The notes under the pieces are model-generated. The model made no database searches. It saw only the letters and a list, made by a program, of their open reading frames with translations, and had not been told where the DNA came from. This document shows positions 44,780 to 54,820 of a DNA stretch of 64,000 nt, one piece after another. A program made the translations under genes and the position numbers. How positions within the stretch are numbered: the first letter of the stretch is position 1; each line of letters starts with the position of its first letter. The stretch comes from Methylophilus rhizosphaerae. Lineage in GTDB: Bacteria > Pseudomonadota > Gammaproteobacteria > Burkholderiales > Methylophilaceae. The stretch lies in NCBI RefSeq assembly GCF_900100975.1, contig NZ_FNFX01000001.1, positions 1 to 64,000 of the forward strand, written 5' to 3'.

Positions 44780-45739
44780 TTATCCATGCACTGCGATATG
44801 TGCCGGCTGGTTGATCGCAGCAGCCACAACAAAGGAGAGCGATGGGTGGTTCATTTGGGATAACTCCATCTGTTTTTGCAATGCCGCGGCTTTTGAAGGT
44901 AACAATACAAACCCGGTAGGACCCCATGAAGTTTGCCCCAGCCCACAATACCCCTGGTGCTGAAGGATTTCCAGCACGCGGGCAACCGCTTGGCTGGCAT
45001 ATATCCCGCCCTGTGCCGGGGAAAAATACTCGGCATTATACGTTTGCAGCGCGCCAATAAATGCGCTGAACCCGTTGAAATCCTGCTCTACCAAGGCAGG
45101 TAATCCCTGCATCAGGAGTTGATGCTGGATTTTATGCGTTGCCGCGGCGGATTGCGGCGTCAGTTGTTTAAATGCCTGTTTTTCACCTGAGCCATGCAGC
45201 CCATCGAGGCTGCGATCCTCAATCAGCAAAAAATGCCATTCTTCTGGAAATGCATGCCTTGCCAACAAGGGCGGCACCACAGTTTCCGGCCCACGCCCAC
45301 CATCCATCACCAGGCCACCATGGTCAAATGTCGCAATGCCAATCCCGGAACGCGCACCGCGCCGGTGTATGGCGGCGATCTGAGCAGCATTCACTGGTTT
45401 ATCCAGCAATGCATTGACAGCCGTCCCGATCGCCAATGCCATTTGCGTGCCTGAACCCAAACCGCCATGCCGCGGAATGGCGGTTTGGATATTTAACGCC
45501 AATTGATTATCCACGCCAAGGGACTGCAAGTGGCGCTGCATAATGGCGGCGGCCCAGGGATCAACCTCAGATGGCTGCAGCTTTGCTGAAACGGTTAATG
45601 CAGTCTGATAGGCATCAATGGCAACGCCCAGGCTGCCAAATTGGCGCTGCGCCTGGCCACTTAAATCAAAGAAACCGAGATGCAATCGGCCATAGGTCTT
45701 GACGCTGACCGAGCGTTCCGGAGAAATTACTGCATTCAT
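44780..45739 (-). CDS. Beta-ribofuranosylaminobenzene 5'-phosphate synthase
   Basis: 319 aa, GHMP-kinase-like fold. N-terminal VKTYGRLHLGFFDLSG and PRHGGLGSGTQMALAIG are diagnostic for RFAP synthase, which condenses p-aminobenzoate or 4-hydroxybenzoate with PRPP in the first committed step of methanopterin synthesis. It is the first gene of the leftward H4MPT group and divergent from ppsA; 123 bp separate it from mtdB. Confidence 0.93.
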   Translation of the reverse strand: MNAVISPERSVSVKTYGRLHLGFFDLSGQAQRQFGSLGVAIDAYQTALTVSAKLQPSEVDPWAAAIMQRHLQSLGVDNQLALNIQTAIPRHGGLGSGTQMALAIGTAVNALLDKPVNAAQIAAIHRRGARSGIGIATFDHGGLVMDGGRGPETVVPPLLARHAFPEEWHFLLIEDRSLDGLHGSGEKQAFKQLTPQSAAATHKIQHQLLMQGLPALVEQDFNGFSAFIGALQTYNAEYFSPAQGGIYASQAVARVLEILQHQGYCGLGQTSWGPTGFVLLPSKAAALQKQMELSQMNHPSLSFVVAAAINQPAHIAVHG

Positions 45740-45943
45740 GGCGGTTGATAATCAAAAGGGTGTGGAGAATTTCAGTTGTAGGATTGCTGCTGACGTGACA
45801 TTAAAACACGATTTTGGCATAATGCCCGTTTAAATGTAATTCCATAAACAGGTTGCGCCCAACAGTAAACCTCTATTATCGAATTCAATCCATTGCTTTC
45901 CGCGATAGATTATCATCTGATTTAAAACAATTAAGGGTTTTAT
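45740..45943. promoter_or_regulatory. Divergent promoter region between RFAP synthase and ppsA
   Basis: 204 bp. A rightward -10-like CATAAT occurs in GGCATAATGCCC (itself a short palindrome, about 45817-45828). The ppsA start is preceded by AAGGG. No operator for a known regulator is recognised. Confidence 0.35.
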
Positions 45944-48316
45944 ATGGCAAGTCATGTTATTCCATTTGAGAATCTCAGAAACAGCGATGTACCGTCCGTA
46001 GGTGGCAAAAATGCGTCCCTGGGTGAAATGATTTCTCAACTCACAGCCAAAGGCGTACGCGTACCAACCGGTTTTGCGACCACTGCCGATGCTTATCGTG
46101 AGTTTTTATCTCAAAATGGTTTGAACAATAAAATCAATGACTTGCTGGATAAACTTAATGCGGATGATACGCAGGAGCTGGCCAAATGTGGTGCCCAGAT
46201 CCGCCAATGGATCATGGAAGCCGAATTTCCAGCCGCATTGCAAACAGCGATTGCCGAAAACTATGCCAAACTGATTGAAAAATCAGCACCCGGCACCACT
46301 TTCGCTGTACGCTCCTCTGCAACAGCAGAAGACTTGCCCGATGCTTCTTTTGCGGGCCAGCAAGAAAGTTTCCTGAATATTCATGGTCTGGAAAATATCA
46401 ACCATGCCATCAAGGAAGTATTTGCTTCCCTCTATAATGACCGTGCGATTTCTTATCGCGTACACAAAGGCTTTGTACATGCGGATGTAGCCCTCTCTGC
46501 CGGTGTGCAGCAAATGGTGCGCTCCGATATTGGCTGTGCCGGTGTGATGTTTACCATTGATACCGAATCCGGTCACCGTGACGTTGCCTTTATTACAGCG
46601 TCTTATGGGTTGGGCGAAACCGTGGTGCAAGGTGCTGTCAACCCGGACGAGTTCTATGTGCATAAACCCTTGCTGGCACAAGGCAAACCAGCCATCGTGC
46701 GCCGCACCATGGGCTCCAAGCTGATCAAGATGGTATTTTCTGACGCGACACAGGCCGGTAAGTCTACGCATACCGTGCCGGTAGACGCGGCTGAATCCAA
46801 CCGGTACTCGCTGACCGATGCCGATATCCTGGAGCTGGCCGGGTATGCCATGATTATTGAGCAGCATTACGGCTGCCCCATGGATATCGAATGGGGTAAA
46901 AACGGTTTGGACAACAAACTGTATATCCTGCAAGCACGTCCTGAGACTGTGAAATCCCAGGAAGCCGCGAACAATGTCACCGAAACCTTCAAATTGCAGA
47001 AGCACTCTTCCGTGCCAGTGGTCGCTGGCCGTGCCGTGACGCAGAAAGTCGGCGTTGGCCCGGTACGTATCGTGCTGGATCCGGCGGAAATGCATGAAGT
47101 TCAGCCAGGTGATGTGCTGGTGGCCGACATGACTGACCCTAACTGGGAGCCGGTGATGAAGCGTGCCAGTGCATTGGTGACTAACCGTGGTGGCCGTACC
47201 TGTCACGCAGCGATTATTGCGCGTGAACTGGGCATTCCTGCCATCGTAGGCTCAGTCAATGCAACCGATTTGCTGCGTGATGGTGAAATCGTCACCGTGT
47301 CTTGTGCCGAAGGCGAGACCGGTTTTGTTTACCACGGTGAACTGAATTACGAGGTATCCACGCAATCCAACAGCGAGCTGGCAAAACCGCCCTGTAAAAT
47401 CATGATGAACGTGGGCAACCCGGATATGGCGTTTACGTTCGCCCAGACACCGAATGATGGCGTTGGCCTGGCGCGCCTGGAATTCGTGATCAACAATATG
47501 GTTGGTATTCACCCCAAGGCTATTTTGAACGTGGATGCCATGCCTAAGGGGATACAGGCCACCATTCATAACCGTGCGCGCGGTTATGCCAGCCCGAAAC
47601 AGTTCTATATCGATAAAGTGGCGGAAGGCGTAGCGACGATTGCTGCCGCCTTTTACCCCAAACCAGTGATTGTGCGTACTTCTGACTTCAAGTCCAACGA
47701 GTACAAAAAACTGGTGGGTGGTGACATTTATGAGCCAGATGAAGAAAACCCGATGATCGGCTTCCGCGGCGCTGCGCGCTACATGGCAGAAGACTTTAAA
47801 GAGTGTTTCGCCATGGAATGCCAGGCCATGAAAAAGGTGCGGGATGAACTGGGCCTGACCAATGTCGAATTGATGATTCCTTTTGTACGCACCCTGGATG
47901 AAGCCCGCGCCGTGACTGAAATCATGGCAGAGAATGGTCTGAAGAGGGGCGAAAATGGCCTGCGCCTGATCATGATGTGCGAGATCCCTGCCAATGCCCT
48001 GCTGGCGGAACAGTTCCTGCAATACTTCGATGGTTTTTCCATCGGCTCCAATGACCTGACCCAGCTGACTTTGGGCATGGATCGCGATTCCGGCATCCTG
48101 GCGGACGGGTTTGACGAGCGTAACGACGCCGTCAAGGAATTGCTGAAAATGGCAATCAATACCTGCAACCGCTTAGGCAAATATGTAGGTATTTGCGGCC
48201 AGGGCCCTTCCGACCATGAAGACTTTGCCGAATGGCTGGTCAAAGAAGGTATCCAGTCCGTGTCCCTGAACCCGGATACCGTGGTTGCGACCTGGCAGCG
48301 CCTGACTAAAAAATAA
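45944..48316 (+). CDS. ppsA: Phosphoenolpyruvate synthase (pyruvate, water dikinase)
   Basis: 790 aa, normal length. N-terminal ATP-grasp part ([38 protein letters not shown]), central swivelling His domain [18 protein letters not shown] (phospho-His ~421), C-terminal TIM barrel with [17 protein letters not shown] and [11 protein letters not shown] containing the catalytic Cys. It converts pyruvate and ATP to PEP, AMP and Pi, needed for sugar synthesis from C1-derived pyruvate and for the PEP used by EPS pyruvylation and the shikimate route. It is followed by its regulator. Confidence 0.97.
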   Translation: MASHVIPFENLRNSDVPSVGGKNASLGEMISQLTAKGVRVPTGFATTADAYREFLSQNGLNNKINDLLDKLNADDTQELAKCGAQIRQWIMEAEFPAALQTAIAENYAKLIEKSAPGTTFAVRSSATAEDLPDASFAGQQESFLNIHGLENINHAIKEVFASLYNDRAISYRVHKGFVHADVALSAGVQQMVRSDIGCAGVMFTIDTESGHRDVAFITASYGLGETVVQGAVNPDEFYVHKPLLAQGKPAIVRRTMGSKLIKMVFSDATQAGKSTHTVPVDAAESNRYSLTDADILELAGYAMIIEQHYGCPMDIEWGKNGLDNKLYILQARPETVKSQEAANNVTETFKLQKHSSVPVVAGRAVTQKVGVGPVRIVLDPAEMHEVQPGDVLVADMTDPNWEPVMKRASALVTNRGGRTCHAAIIARELGIPAIVGSVNATDLLRDGEIVTVSCAEGETGFVYHGELNYEVSTQSNSELAKPPCKIMMNVGNPDMAFTFAQTPNDGVGLARLEFVINNMVGIHPKAILNVDAMPKGIQATIHNRARGYASPKQFYIDKVAEGVATIAAAFYPKPVIVRTSDFKSNEYKKLVGGDIYEPDEENPMIGFRGAARYMAEDFKECFAMECQAMKKVRDELGLTNVELMIPFVRTLDEARAVTEIMAENGLKRGENGLRLIMMCEIPANALLAEQFLQYFDGFSIGSNDLTQLTLGMDRDSGILADGFDERNDAVKELLKMAINTCNRLGKYVGICGQGPSDHEDFAEWLVKEGIQSVSLNPDTVVATWQRLTKK

Positions 48317-48350
48317 CTCCAATCCGCTGTAATTTACCTGAGGCATCTGT

Positions 48351-49154
48351 ATGAATCACCGTTCTGTGTTTATTATTTCTGACGGGACAGGGATCACGGC
48401 GGGTGCCTTAAGTAAGCTGCTGGAGCACTTTCCAAACACCCAGTTCACCACCACCCGCCTGCCTTTTACCGATAATGATGAAAAGGTGCAGGCAGCGGTG
48501 GAACATATCCAGAAAGTCGGCGATCAGGATGGCATTCGCCCGATTGTGATCATGTCGATTGGCAATGGCGAACACCGCGATCGCTTAAAACAGGCCAATG
48601 CCTATTTCATCGATTTATTCCATCGCTTTATCTATCCCTTGGGCGCAGAACTGCATCAGGAACCATTAACCGGCGCCAGTATTGCCTATAGTGTCAAAGG
48701 CCATAGTTATCTTGAGCGCATGGAAGCGATTAATTTCACGCTGAACCACGATGATGGCATGACCAACTCTGGGCTGGATGAGGCAGATGTCATCCTGATC
48801 GGGGTCTCCCGCTGCGGGAAAACCCCTACCAGTATTTACCTGGCCATGCAGTTTGGCATCAAGGCGGCCAATTACCCATTGATTCCAGAGGATTTTGAGC
48901 GCGGCTCATTACCGGCAGCAGTGGAAAAGAATATCGAGAAGATTTTCGGGCTGACCATTAAACCTGAACGGCTGCATTCCGTACGCAGCGAACGCCGCCC
49001 TGACAGTTTTTATGCTTCACTAGACAATTGCCGCAACGAAATCGCCACGGCAGAACAAATGATGCGGCACTACAATATTCCATGGGCAGACTCAACCAGC
49101 CGTTCGATTGAAGAACTATCGGCCATTATCCTGCAAAGAATACGCCAGCGCTAA
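48351..49154 (+). CDS. ppsR: PEP synthase regulatory protein (bifunctional kinase/pyrophosphorylase, DUF299)
   Basis: 267 aa. The N-terminal SDGTGITAGALSKLLEHFP is the family signature and GVSRCGKTPTSIYLAMQFG is the P-loop. It inactivates PpsA by ADP-dependent phosphorylation of a Thr next to the catalytic His and reactivates it with phosphate. It lies 34 bp after ppsA, so both are probably co-transcribed. Confidence 0.95.
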   Translation: MNHRSVFIISDGTGITAGALSKLLEHFPNTQFTTTRLPFTDNDEKVQAAVEHIQKVGDQDGIRPIVIMSIGNGEHRDRLKQANAYFIDLFHRFIYPLGAELHQEPLTGASIAYSVKGHSYLERMEAINFTLNHDDGMTNSGLDEADVILIGVSRCGKTPTSIYLAMQFGIKAANYPLIPEDFERGSLPAAVEKNIEKIFGLTIKPERLHSVRSERRPDSFYASLDNCRNEIATAEQMMRHYNIPWADSTSRSIEELSAIILQRIRQR

Positions 49155-49166
49155 GGCTGGCGTTTG
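49142..49166 (+). terminator. Hairpin at the end of ppsR
   Basis: ACGCCAGC-GCTAAG-GCTGGCGT, a perfect 8-bp stem overlapping the ppsR stop codon, followed by TTTGTTG. The weak T-tract makes it a modest intrinsic terminator for ppsA-ppsR. Confidence 0.6.
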
Positions 49167-49200
49167 TTGACTCGTTAAATTAACTTGGTGCTGTAACCCA

Positions 49201-49881
49201 TCAGGCAGCCATTGCTATCTCGCCCGTGTGGGAACCGGTTTGCGCTTGTGGCTGCAATGCATCACCACGCCAGCAGTAATAAAACTCACGCGACATACTC
49301 AAAAATGCATGCTGGTTACCCAGCGCGATAAATAAGGGCAGGTTTCTATCCACCATCTGGCGATAGCTGTGAGACTGTTTGTGCGGCACACTACGCAAAG
49401 ACAGCAGTAAACATTTAGCCATACGCATACGTTCCTTGAACCTGGCCGGATCAAGCTCTTTCACCAGCGACACATGCCGGAAAGCCTCCAGGGCCTGTGT
49501 TTCCGCCGTGGTCATGGCCGTTTTATCCAGGTCATACCAATGCTTGAACAACTCATCCTGCGTGGCCATGGCGGCCGGGGCAGCGCCGTTGAATAACCTA
49601 GCCTGGCTCATGGCAGCAATCGCCTTGATATCCCGCACCCAGAAGGAGAAAAACTCGCGCACCACTGGCAGCACCATGGGGATTTCAGCCGTATCAATAC
49701 TGGCAATAAACCGGTCCACTGCCTGACGGTAATGGCTACCGTCACAGGGAATCTCTTTCAAGAATGCGCTGAGCCGGAGAATGATAAATTCGCGTTGCAC
49801 CAGTGTGCGCTGGCTCACACCTTGACCGGTCAGCAATTTGACATAAGCTTTATGTGCTTCTTCTTCTCTGCTCAATTCCAT
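49201..49881 (-). CDS. Unknown protein with internal duplication
   Basis: 226 aa from ATG 49881 (AGAGGG at good spacing); ATG 49917 upstream is an alternative. I do not recognise the family. It contains two similar ~50-residue units: one with SHYRQAVDR...VVREFFSFW (about 49791-49639) and one with HSYRQMVDR...MSREFYYCW (about 49425-49270). Both have YRQxVDR followed 24-25 residues later by REF[FY]xxW. It appears all-helical, with no signal peptide or TM segment. It is monocistronic by position, convergent with ppsR and followed upstream by the drug exporter on the same strand. Confidence 0.6.
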   Translation of the reverse strand: MELSREEEAHKAYVKLLTGQGVSQRTLVQREFIILRLSAFLKEIPCDGSHYRQAVDRFIASIDTAEIPMVLPVVREFFSFWVRDIKAIAAMSQARLFNGAAPAAMATQDELFKHWYDLDKTAMTTAETQALEAFRHVSLVKELDPARFKERMRMAKCLLLSLRSVPHKQSHSYRQMVDRNLPLFIALGNQHAFLSMSREFYYCWRGDALQPQAQTGSHTGEIAMAA

Positions 49882-50007
49882 TTCAGGTTCCCTCTGCTTG
49901 CCCTTCCAATATGCCATGCGCAAAATGCACTACACTGCCATATTAAAGTAGCCTGTCGCATTTTAAATGCGCAATCAAGCTGTGAAACGCCTCATAGTTT
50001 AGCGCTT

Positions 50008-51219
50008 TTACCCGATCTCCATTCGTGCGGGCATTGGCTGTCGGCGTGCAAAAAACAACAGTACAGCACTCATCAATGTCATTACCAGCATGGTCAGTGC
50101 CAGTTTCAGGGGGGAATCCCACATCAATGGCACAATCACGGCTGAACTGAGCGTGGAACAAAGCATTTGCATAAATGCCTGCGCCGAGGCCGCTGCACCG
50201 CGCACCGCGGGAAAGCAATCCAGCGCAGCAATGGAAAGTACGGGCATGGCTGCCGCCATACCAATATTAAACAGGGCAATGGGAAGAATGGCCAGCCACC
50301 AGGCAGACTGCATCGTGTGCATGGCCCAATACTGTATGCCAACGTTGCTACAGGCAACCAGCACCATCCATACAAACGCCCAGCGTAGCAATCTGGACGG
50401 CGATAATTTTCCTGCACTATGTCGGGAAATCCACGAGCCCAACATCATGCCGGTCACCGTTGGGATAAACAAAAAACCGAATTGCTGGCTACTCAAGTGC
50501 AAATGCTCGACCAAGAACACCGGGCTGGCGAGTACATAAATAAAAAACGCTGCAAAATTAAGGCCGAGGCAGGTAATCAGCACCACGAATGTGCGATGTT
50601 GCAACATAATGCCATAACTGCGGGCAATGCCTGCGAAAGACAGGGGCACGCGTTTGTCTGGCGTCATGGTTTCGGGCAGGTACCTTACGGCTGCGCCCAG
50701 AGCGATAGCAGCATAAAGGGCCAGAAATACAAAAATGGCTTGCCAGTGGATGCCCAGTAACAGCCCGCCCAATATCGGCGCGACCGCTGGTGCAATCCCG
50801 AACAGGAGTTGTACTGTCGCCATGACGCGCTGTGCTTGTGGTCCGGAGAACAGATCCCGCACCATGGCACGGGCCACGGTATTCCCTGCCCCGCCACTGA
50901 CGCCTTGTAATGCGCGGAACAGCCATAAGGTCTGTACATTGGGGGCGAAAGCGCAGCCCACGCTGGCCACTACGAAAATACCCAGCCCCCATTTAATGGT
51001 TTTAATACGGCCGATGGCATCGGAAATGGCGCCATGGCACAACGTCATGATGGCATAAGGGAGCAAATAAAAGGTCAGGCTTTGCTGGATAGCCACGCCA
51101 TCGGTACCAAATTCGGCAGCCATGACATGAAACGCAGGCAGGTAAGTATCAATCGCAAACGGGGCCAATGCAGCCAGTGTGGCGAGTACCAGCACCAGCA
51201 CGGAGGAACGAGATTTCAA
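50008..51219 (-). CDS. Bcr/CflA-family multidrug efflux MFS transporter
   Basis: 403 aa with 12 hydrophobic segments. FAIDTYLPAFHVMAAEFG (DTYLP motif) and GAISDAIGRIKTIKWG (MFS motif A), then RALQGVSGGAGNTVARAMVRDLF, are characteristic of Bcr/CflA exporters. The start appears to be TTG 51219, since the next in-frame ATG is too far inside. Substrates of relatives include bicyclomycin, chloramphenicol and sulfonamides; none can be assigned here. Confidence 0.9.
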   Translation of the reverse strand: MKSRSSVLVLVLATLAALAPFAIDTYLPAFHVMAAEFGTDGVAIQQSLTFYLLPYAIMTLCHGAISDAIGRIKTIKWGLGIFVVASVGCAFAPNVQTLWLFRALQGVSGGAGNTVARAMVRDLFSGPQAQRVMATVQLLFGIAPAVAPILGGLLLGIHWQAIFVFLALYAAIALGAAVRYLPETMTPDKRVPLSFAGIARSYGIMLQHRTFVVLITCLGLNFAAFFIYVLASPVFLVEHLHLSSQQFGFLFIPTVTGMMLGSWISRHSAGKLSPSRLLRWAFVWMVLVACSNVGIQYWAMHTMQSAWWLAILPIALFNIGMAAAMPVLSIAALDCFPAVRGAAASAQAFMQMLCSTLSSAVIVPLMWDSPLKLALTMLVMTLMSAVLLFFARRQPMPARMEIG

Positions 51220-51306
51220 AATGAAGCGCTTTCTTTAAAAACAAGACAGGTGCCTGGGCACCTGTAAATAATAAAGCATATTGCAGCAAGCGGCTAACGC
51301 TGCTCG

Positions 51307-52491
51307 TTAAGGCAGGGCATGAAACTGCTCAATCCGCTCTTTATCCCCTTCCACATATTTCTTGGAATTCTTGTCTGTCCTGAAAATGATAGGCTGCTCA
51401 CGCAAAAATGGTTTCTGCGAGTTCAACAGCGCTTCATCAATCAAATGGCGATTAGGTGACTTGGTGCAAACAGGATCGGCCATTTCCGCATCACCACTCA
51501 GCAAGTAGGATTGGCAGCGGCAACCACCCAGATCGTTTTCCTTCTCGCTACAGCTGCGGCAAGGCTCTTTCATCCATTCCATGCCACGATATTTGTTAAA
51601 TGCCGGCGACTCTTTCCAGGCCCATTCCAGGCCGTTCTCACGCACATTGGGGAAAGTCAGGCCCGGCAAAACGCGCGCAGAGTGACAAGGCAGCACATCG
51701 CCATTCGCTGTCACGATCATGAATACCTCACCCCAACCATTCATGCATTTTTTCGGGCGGTCGGAAAAGTAATCCGGCACCACAAAAAACACCTTCATTT
51801 TATTACCAACACGTTCCCTGAACGCATTAGTCGCTGCTTCTGCACGGTTTAACTGTTCACGCGTAGGCATGAGTTGATCGCGATTGACCAGGCTCCAGCC
51901 GTAGTACTGGGTATTGGCCAGTTCGACATAGTCAGCGCCCAATGCTTCTGCCATTTCCAGAATCTTGTCGACCTGGTCAATGTTGTAACGGTGGATCACC
52001 ACATTCAACACCATGGGATAACCATGCGCTTTAATCATGGCCGCCACTTTTTTCTTCAACTCGAAAGTACGCGTATTGGTAATAAAGTTGCTGATGTCTT
52101 CCGTCACATCGTGCATGGAAAGCTGGATGTGATCCAGGCCCCCTTCTTTAAAGGCCTGGATGCGTTTTTCAGTTAACCCCACCCCGGAAGTAATCAGGTT
52201 ACTGTAATAACCTAACTTGTGTGCTTCAGCGACAATGTCTTCGATATCATCGCGCAATAAAGGCTCGCCACCGGAAATGCCCAGTTGAATGGCCCCCATT
52301 TTACGGGCATCACGCAGGGCGCTGATCCATTGCTCGGTACTTAACTCATTTTTGGTGTGCTTGTCATAATCGGTCGGGTTATAACAAAAAGCACAATGCA
52401 GCGGGCAGCGATAAGTCACTTCTGCCAGCAGCCATAACGGCTGCTTCTGGGTCACGCTTGCTGCAACGCCATTATTTAATTGTGCCATCAT
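51307..52491 (-). CDS. pqqE: PqqA peptide cyclase (radical SAM)
   Basis: 394 aa. The radical-SAM cluster site is Cys29-x3-Cys33-x2-Cys36 (YRCPLHCAFCYNP), with GISGGEPLLRDDI for SAM binding. The C-terminal SPASM region holds CMNGWGEVF, CHSAR and CRSCSEKENDLGGCRC for auxiliary Fe-S clusters. It joins Glu and Tyr of PqqA. Two tandem ATGs (52491, 52488) follow GGAGAG; the second is better spaced. Gene order pqqB-C-D-E, last of the operon. Confidence 0.96.
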   Translation of the reverse strand: MMAQLNNGVAASVTQKQPLWLLAEVTYRCPLHCAFCYNPTDYDKHTKNELSTEQWISALRDARKMGAIQLGISGGEPLLRDDIEDIVAEAHKLGYYSNLITSGVGLTEKRIQAFKEGGLDHIQLSMHDVTEDISNFITNTRTFELKKKVAAMIKAHGYPMVLNVVIHRYNIDQVDKILEMAEALGADYVELANTQYYGWSLVNRDQLMPTREQLNRAEAATNAFRERVGNKMKVFFVVPDYFSDRPKKCMNGWGEVFMIVTANGDVLPCHSARVLPGLTFPNVRENGLEWAWKESPAFNKYRGMEWMKEPCRSCSEKENDLGGCRCQSYLLSGDAEMADPVCTKSPNRHLIDEALLNSQKPFLREQPIIFRTDKNSKKYVEGDKERIEQFHALP

Positions 52492-52505
52492 GCTCTCCTT
52501 TCGGA

Positions 52506-52790
52506 TTAATTCACCTTGCGCAACCAGGCTTTGCCTACGGCAAGGTCAAACATGCCCAGGATATCGTTTTCAATGTCTTCGGCATCAGGAAAAGCCGCTT
52601 TCAGGTCAGCCACAATATCGCCTACAGTGGCTTTACCATCCACGCGTTTCAGAATCTCGCCTGCACCGCCATGCAGCTTGATCATGCCTTCCGGAAACAG
52701 GATGACATAGCTTTGCTGCGCCTCTTCCCACTGAAAGCGGTGATGCAAGGCAATCGCATAAATATCTGTATGCTGAATATTGTTTTCCAT
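52506..52790 (-). CDS. pqqD: PqqA-binding peptide chaperone PqqD
   Basis: 94 aa, family-typical. HHRFQWEEAQQSYVILFPEG and KLHGGAGEILKRVDG-KATV are the RiPP-recognition-element motifs. It presents PqqA to PqqE. 32 bp after pqqC and 14 bp before pqqE. Confidence 0.95.
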   Translation of the reverse strand: MENNIQHTDIYAIALHHRFQWEEAQQSYVILFPEGMIKLHGGAGEILKRVDGKATVGDIVADLKAAFPDAEDIENDILGMFDLAVGKAWLRKVN

Positions 52791-52822
52791 GTTCTTACTT
52801 TCAATAACTTCTCTGACCGGGC

Positions 52823-53587
52823 TTAGCTTTCGATCTGTATGACGGGCTGGCGTAAGTAATCACGGCCTTCCGTTTTAATGTCGGTACAGGCCAGCATGAT
52901 CGAGTCTGCAATCACCCAAAGCACATTCAGTTTGAATTGCAAAATTTCCAATGCCTTCATCTGCATTTCGCGCGAAGGACTGAAGTAATCCAAAGTCACA
53001 CTTAAACCCTGCTCTACGTCGCGACGTGCTTCTGTCAGGCGCTTTTTAAAGTACATCAGGCCTTCTTCCTTGACCCATGGGTACATACCAGGCCAGGAGC
53101 TGATGCGTTGCTGGTGGATATGCGGCGCAAACAGTTCGGTCAGGCTGGAACAGACGCTTTCCTGCCAGGGGCGCTGTTTGGCAAAGTTAATATAGGCATC
53201 GACCGCAAAACGCACACCAGGAGAAACCAGTTCCAGGCTGGTCACTTGTTCGCGAGTCAGGCCAACGGCTTCTCCCAGCTTGATCCAGGCTTCAATGCCC
53301 CCGATCTGGTCATCCACGCCATCATGATCGGTAATACGCACTATCCATTGCTTGCGTACTTCCTTGTCCGGGCAATTAGACAGAATTGCCGCATCCTTCA
53401 TTGGAATCGCGATCTGGTAGTAAAAACGGTTGGCGACCCAGCACTGCAATTGCTCTTTGGTCAATTTGCCTTCATACATCATCACGTGAAACGGATGGTA
53501 GATATGGTAACCTTGCCCTTTTTCGCGAAGTTTGGCTTCGAATTCCTCACGGGTCCAGGGCAATGGTGCCTGAGTCACTGCGTTCAT
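52823..53587 (-). CDS. pqqC: Pyrroloquinoline-quinone synthase PqqC
   Basis: 254 aa, haem-oxygenase-like all-helical fold. [35 protein letters not shown] and RITDHDG are conserved. It carries out the final oxygen-dependent ring closure and oxidation to PQQ. It starts 9 bp after pqqB. Confidence 0.96.
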   Translation of the reverse strand: MNAVTQAPLPWTREEFEAKLREKGQGYHIYHPFHVMMYEGKLTKEQLQCWVANRFYYQIAIPMKDAAILSNCPDKEVRKQWIVRITDHDGVDDQIGGIEAWIKLGEAVGLTREQVTSLELVSPGVRFAVDAYINFAKQRPWQESVCSSLTELFAPHIHQQRISSWPGMYPWVKEEGLMYFKKRLTEARRDVEQGLSVTLDYFSPSREMQMKALEILQFKLNVLWVIADSIMLACTDIKTEGRDYLRQPVIQIES

Positions 53588-53596
53588 GTTGCTCTC

Positions 53597-54538
53597 CTAT
53601 AGAATGATGTCCATGCCGTCGTAGGCGACTTCGATTTTGTGATCATCGAGAATCGCACGTTCGGCGGAATCTTCCCTTAAAATCGGATTGGTATTGTTGA
53701 TATGAATCAGCACTTTACGTACCGGTTTGTTCGTACCAAACTTATCCAACTCTTCTATCATGCCGCCAGGGCCGGATTGCGGGTTATGACCAATGCTGCG
53801 CGCAGTTTTGCTCATCAATCCCATATCCAGCATTTCAGTGTTGGTCCAGAAAGTGCCATCGACCATAATGCAATCCGCCTGACTCATCAATGGTGGCAGA
53901 TGAGGTTCTATTTCTGCCAGCCCTGGTGAATACCAGCATTTCTTGCCGGTTGAGATTTCTTCTATCAATACGCCTATCGTGTCGCCAGGATGCGGGTCAT
54001 TACGGTGTGGTGAATATGGTGGTGCAGCACTCTTGAGTGCCACTGCAGTAAAACGCAGGTTAGGGACACCCGGAATCTCGAAGCTGCGAGCATTGCTGAC
54101 ATCATCGGCATCAATGGCAATTTCATGGTGGTTGATGCCACAGTAATGGCCCAGGATATTCAGGATCTGGTTACCGCTGGTCAAATCTTCATATACCATC
54201 CTGGTACAATAAATCTCGCGCTTGACCTGGCCTTCACGCAACATAAACAAACCGGTGGTATGGTCAATCTGGGCATCAATCAGCATAATCGCCTGAATGC
54301 CACTATCGCGAATCGCCCGGCCAGGCTGCAAGGGAGGGAATTCCTGTATTTGCTGCAATATGTCTGGCGAGGTATTAAACAGCACCCAATCAACGCCGTT
54401 GCTGGAAACACAGATGGAAGACTGTGTACGCCGTTTGGCTTTAATCGTTCCCTTGCGCAAACCGTCACAATTCTGACAGTTACAGTTCCACTGCGGAAAT
54501 CCACCGCCAGCACCAGCACCCAACACGTGTATATACAT
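53597..54538 (-). CDS. pqqB: PQQ biosynthesis protein PqqB
   Basis: 313 aa, metallo-beta-lactamase fold. N-terminal VLGAGAGGGFPQWNCNC and QIDHTTGLFMLREG are family motifs; CxCxxC-like Cys residues (NCNCQNC) lie near residue 20. It is thought to hydroxylate the PqqE/protease-derived intermediate. First gene of the cluster here; a purine-rich GAAG precedes ATG 54538. Confidence 0.95.
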   Translation of the reverse strand: MYIHVLGAGAGGGFPQWNCNCQNCDGLRKGTIKAKRRTQSSICVSSNGVDWVLFNTSPDILQQIQEFPPLQPGRAIRDSGIQAIMLIDAQIDHTTGLFMLREGQVKREIYCTRMVYEDLTSGNQILNILGHYCGINHHEIAIDADDVSNARSFEIPGVPNLRFTAVALKSAAPPYSPHRNDPHPGDTIGVLIEEISTGKKCWYSPGLAEIEPHLPPLMSQADCIMVDGTFWTNTEMLDMGLMSKTARSIGHNPQSGPGGMIEELDKFGTNKPVRKVLIHINNTNPILREDSAERAILDDHKIEVAYDGMDIIL

Positions 54539-54770
54539 AATCGCTTCTTGTTTTAATGGTTACTCAAAAATATTCAAGGTCATCATACAATAATTCAACA
54601 TACTCGTTGATGACGCTTCAAATGGCTATTCCATCATGCTTAAAGGTTAAAAGCCATTTCCTATCTGGTAAGACTGGCATCATACGCATGCGTTGCACGA
54701 TCAGCCTGCTATTGACAATGATTCGCTGCTCATGATTTTCATGAGCACAGGCTACGCCCTGCAATAAAAT
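54539..54770 (-). promoter_or_regulatory. pqqB upstream region without pqqA
   Basis: About 230 bp between the aroG terminator and pqqB. I looked on both strands for a short peptide with the Glu-x3-Tyr core of PqqA and found none. The region probably carries the pqqB promoter; no boxes are clear. Confidence 0.4.
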
Positions 54771-54800
54771 GAAAAAAGCCGCAAGGAAATGCGGCTCTTT
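54771..54800 (-). terminator. Intrinsic terminator after aroG
   Basis: AGCCGCA-N6-TGCGGCT (54777-54783 and 54790-54796), followed on the minus strand by a run of six T. It lies about 25 bp after the aroG stop and ends the gyrA-to-aroG group. Confidence 0.85.
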
Positions 54801-54820
54801 TATCCGGTACAGCCAGGCAG

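Noticed and set aside
46283-48243. Long minus-strand open frames opposite ppsA (307, 256 and 154 codons)
   Set aside because: They mirror the codon pattern of a well-conserved 790-aa gene, have no ribosome sites and resemble no protein family; they are shadows.
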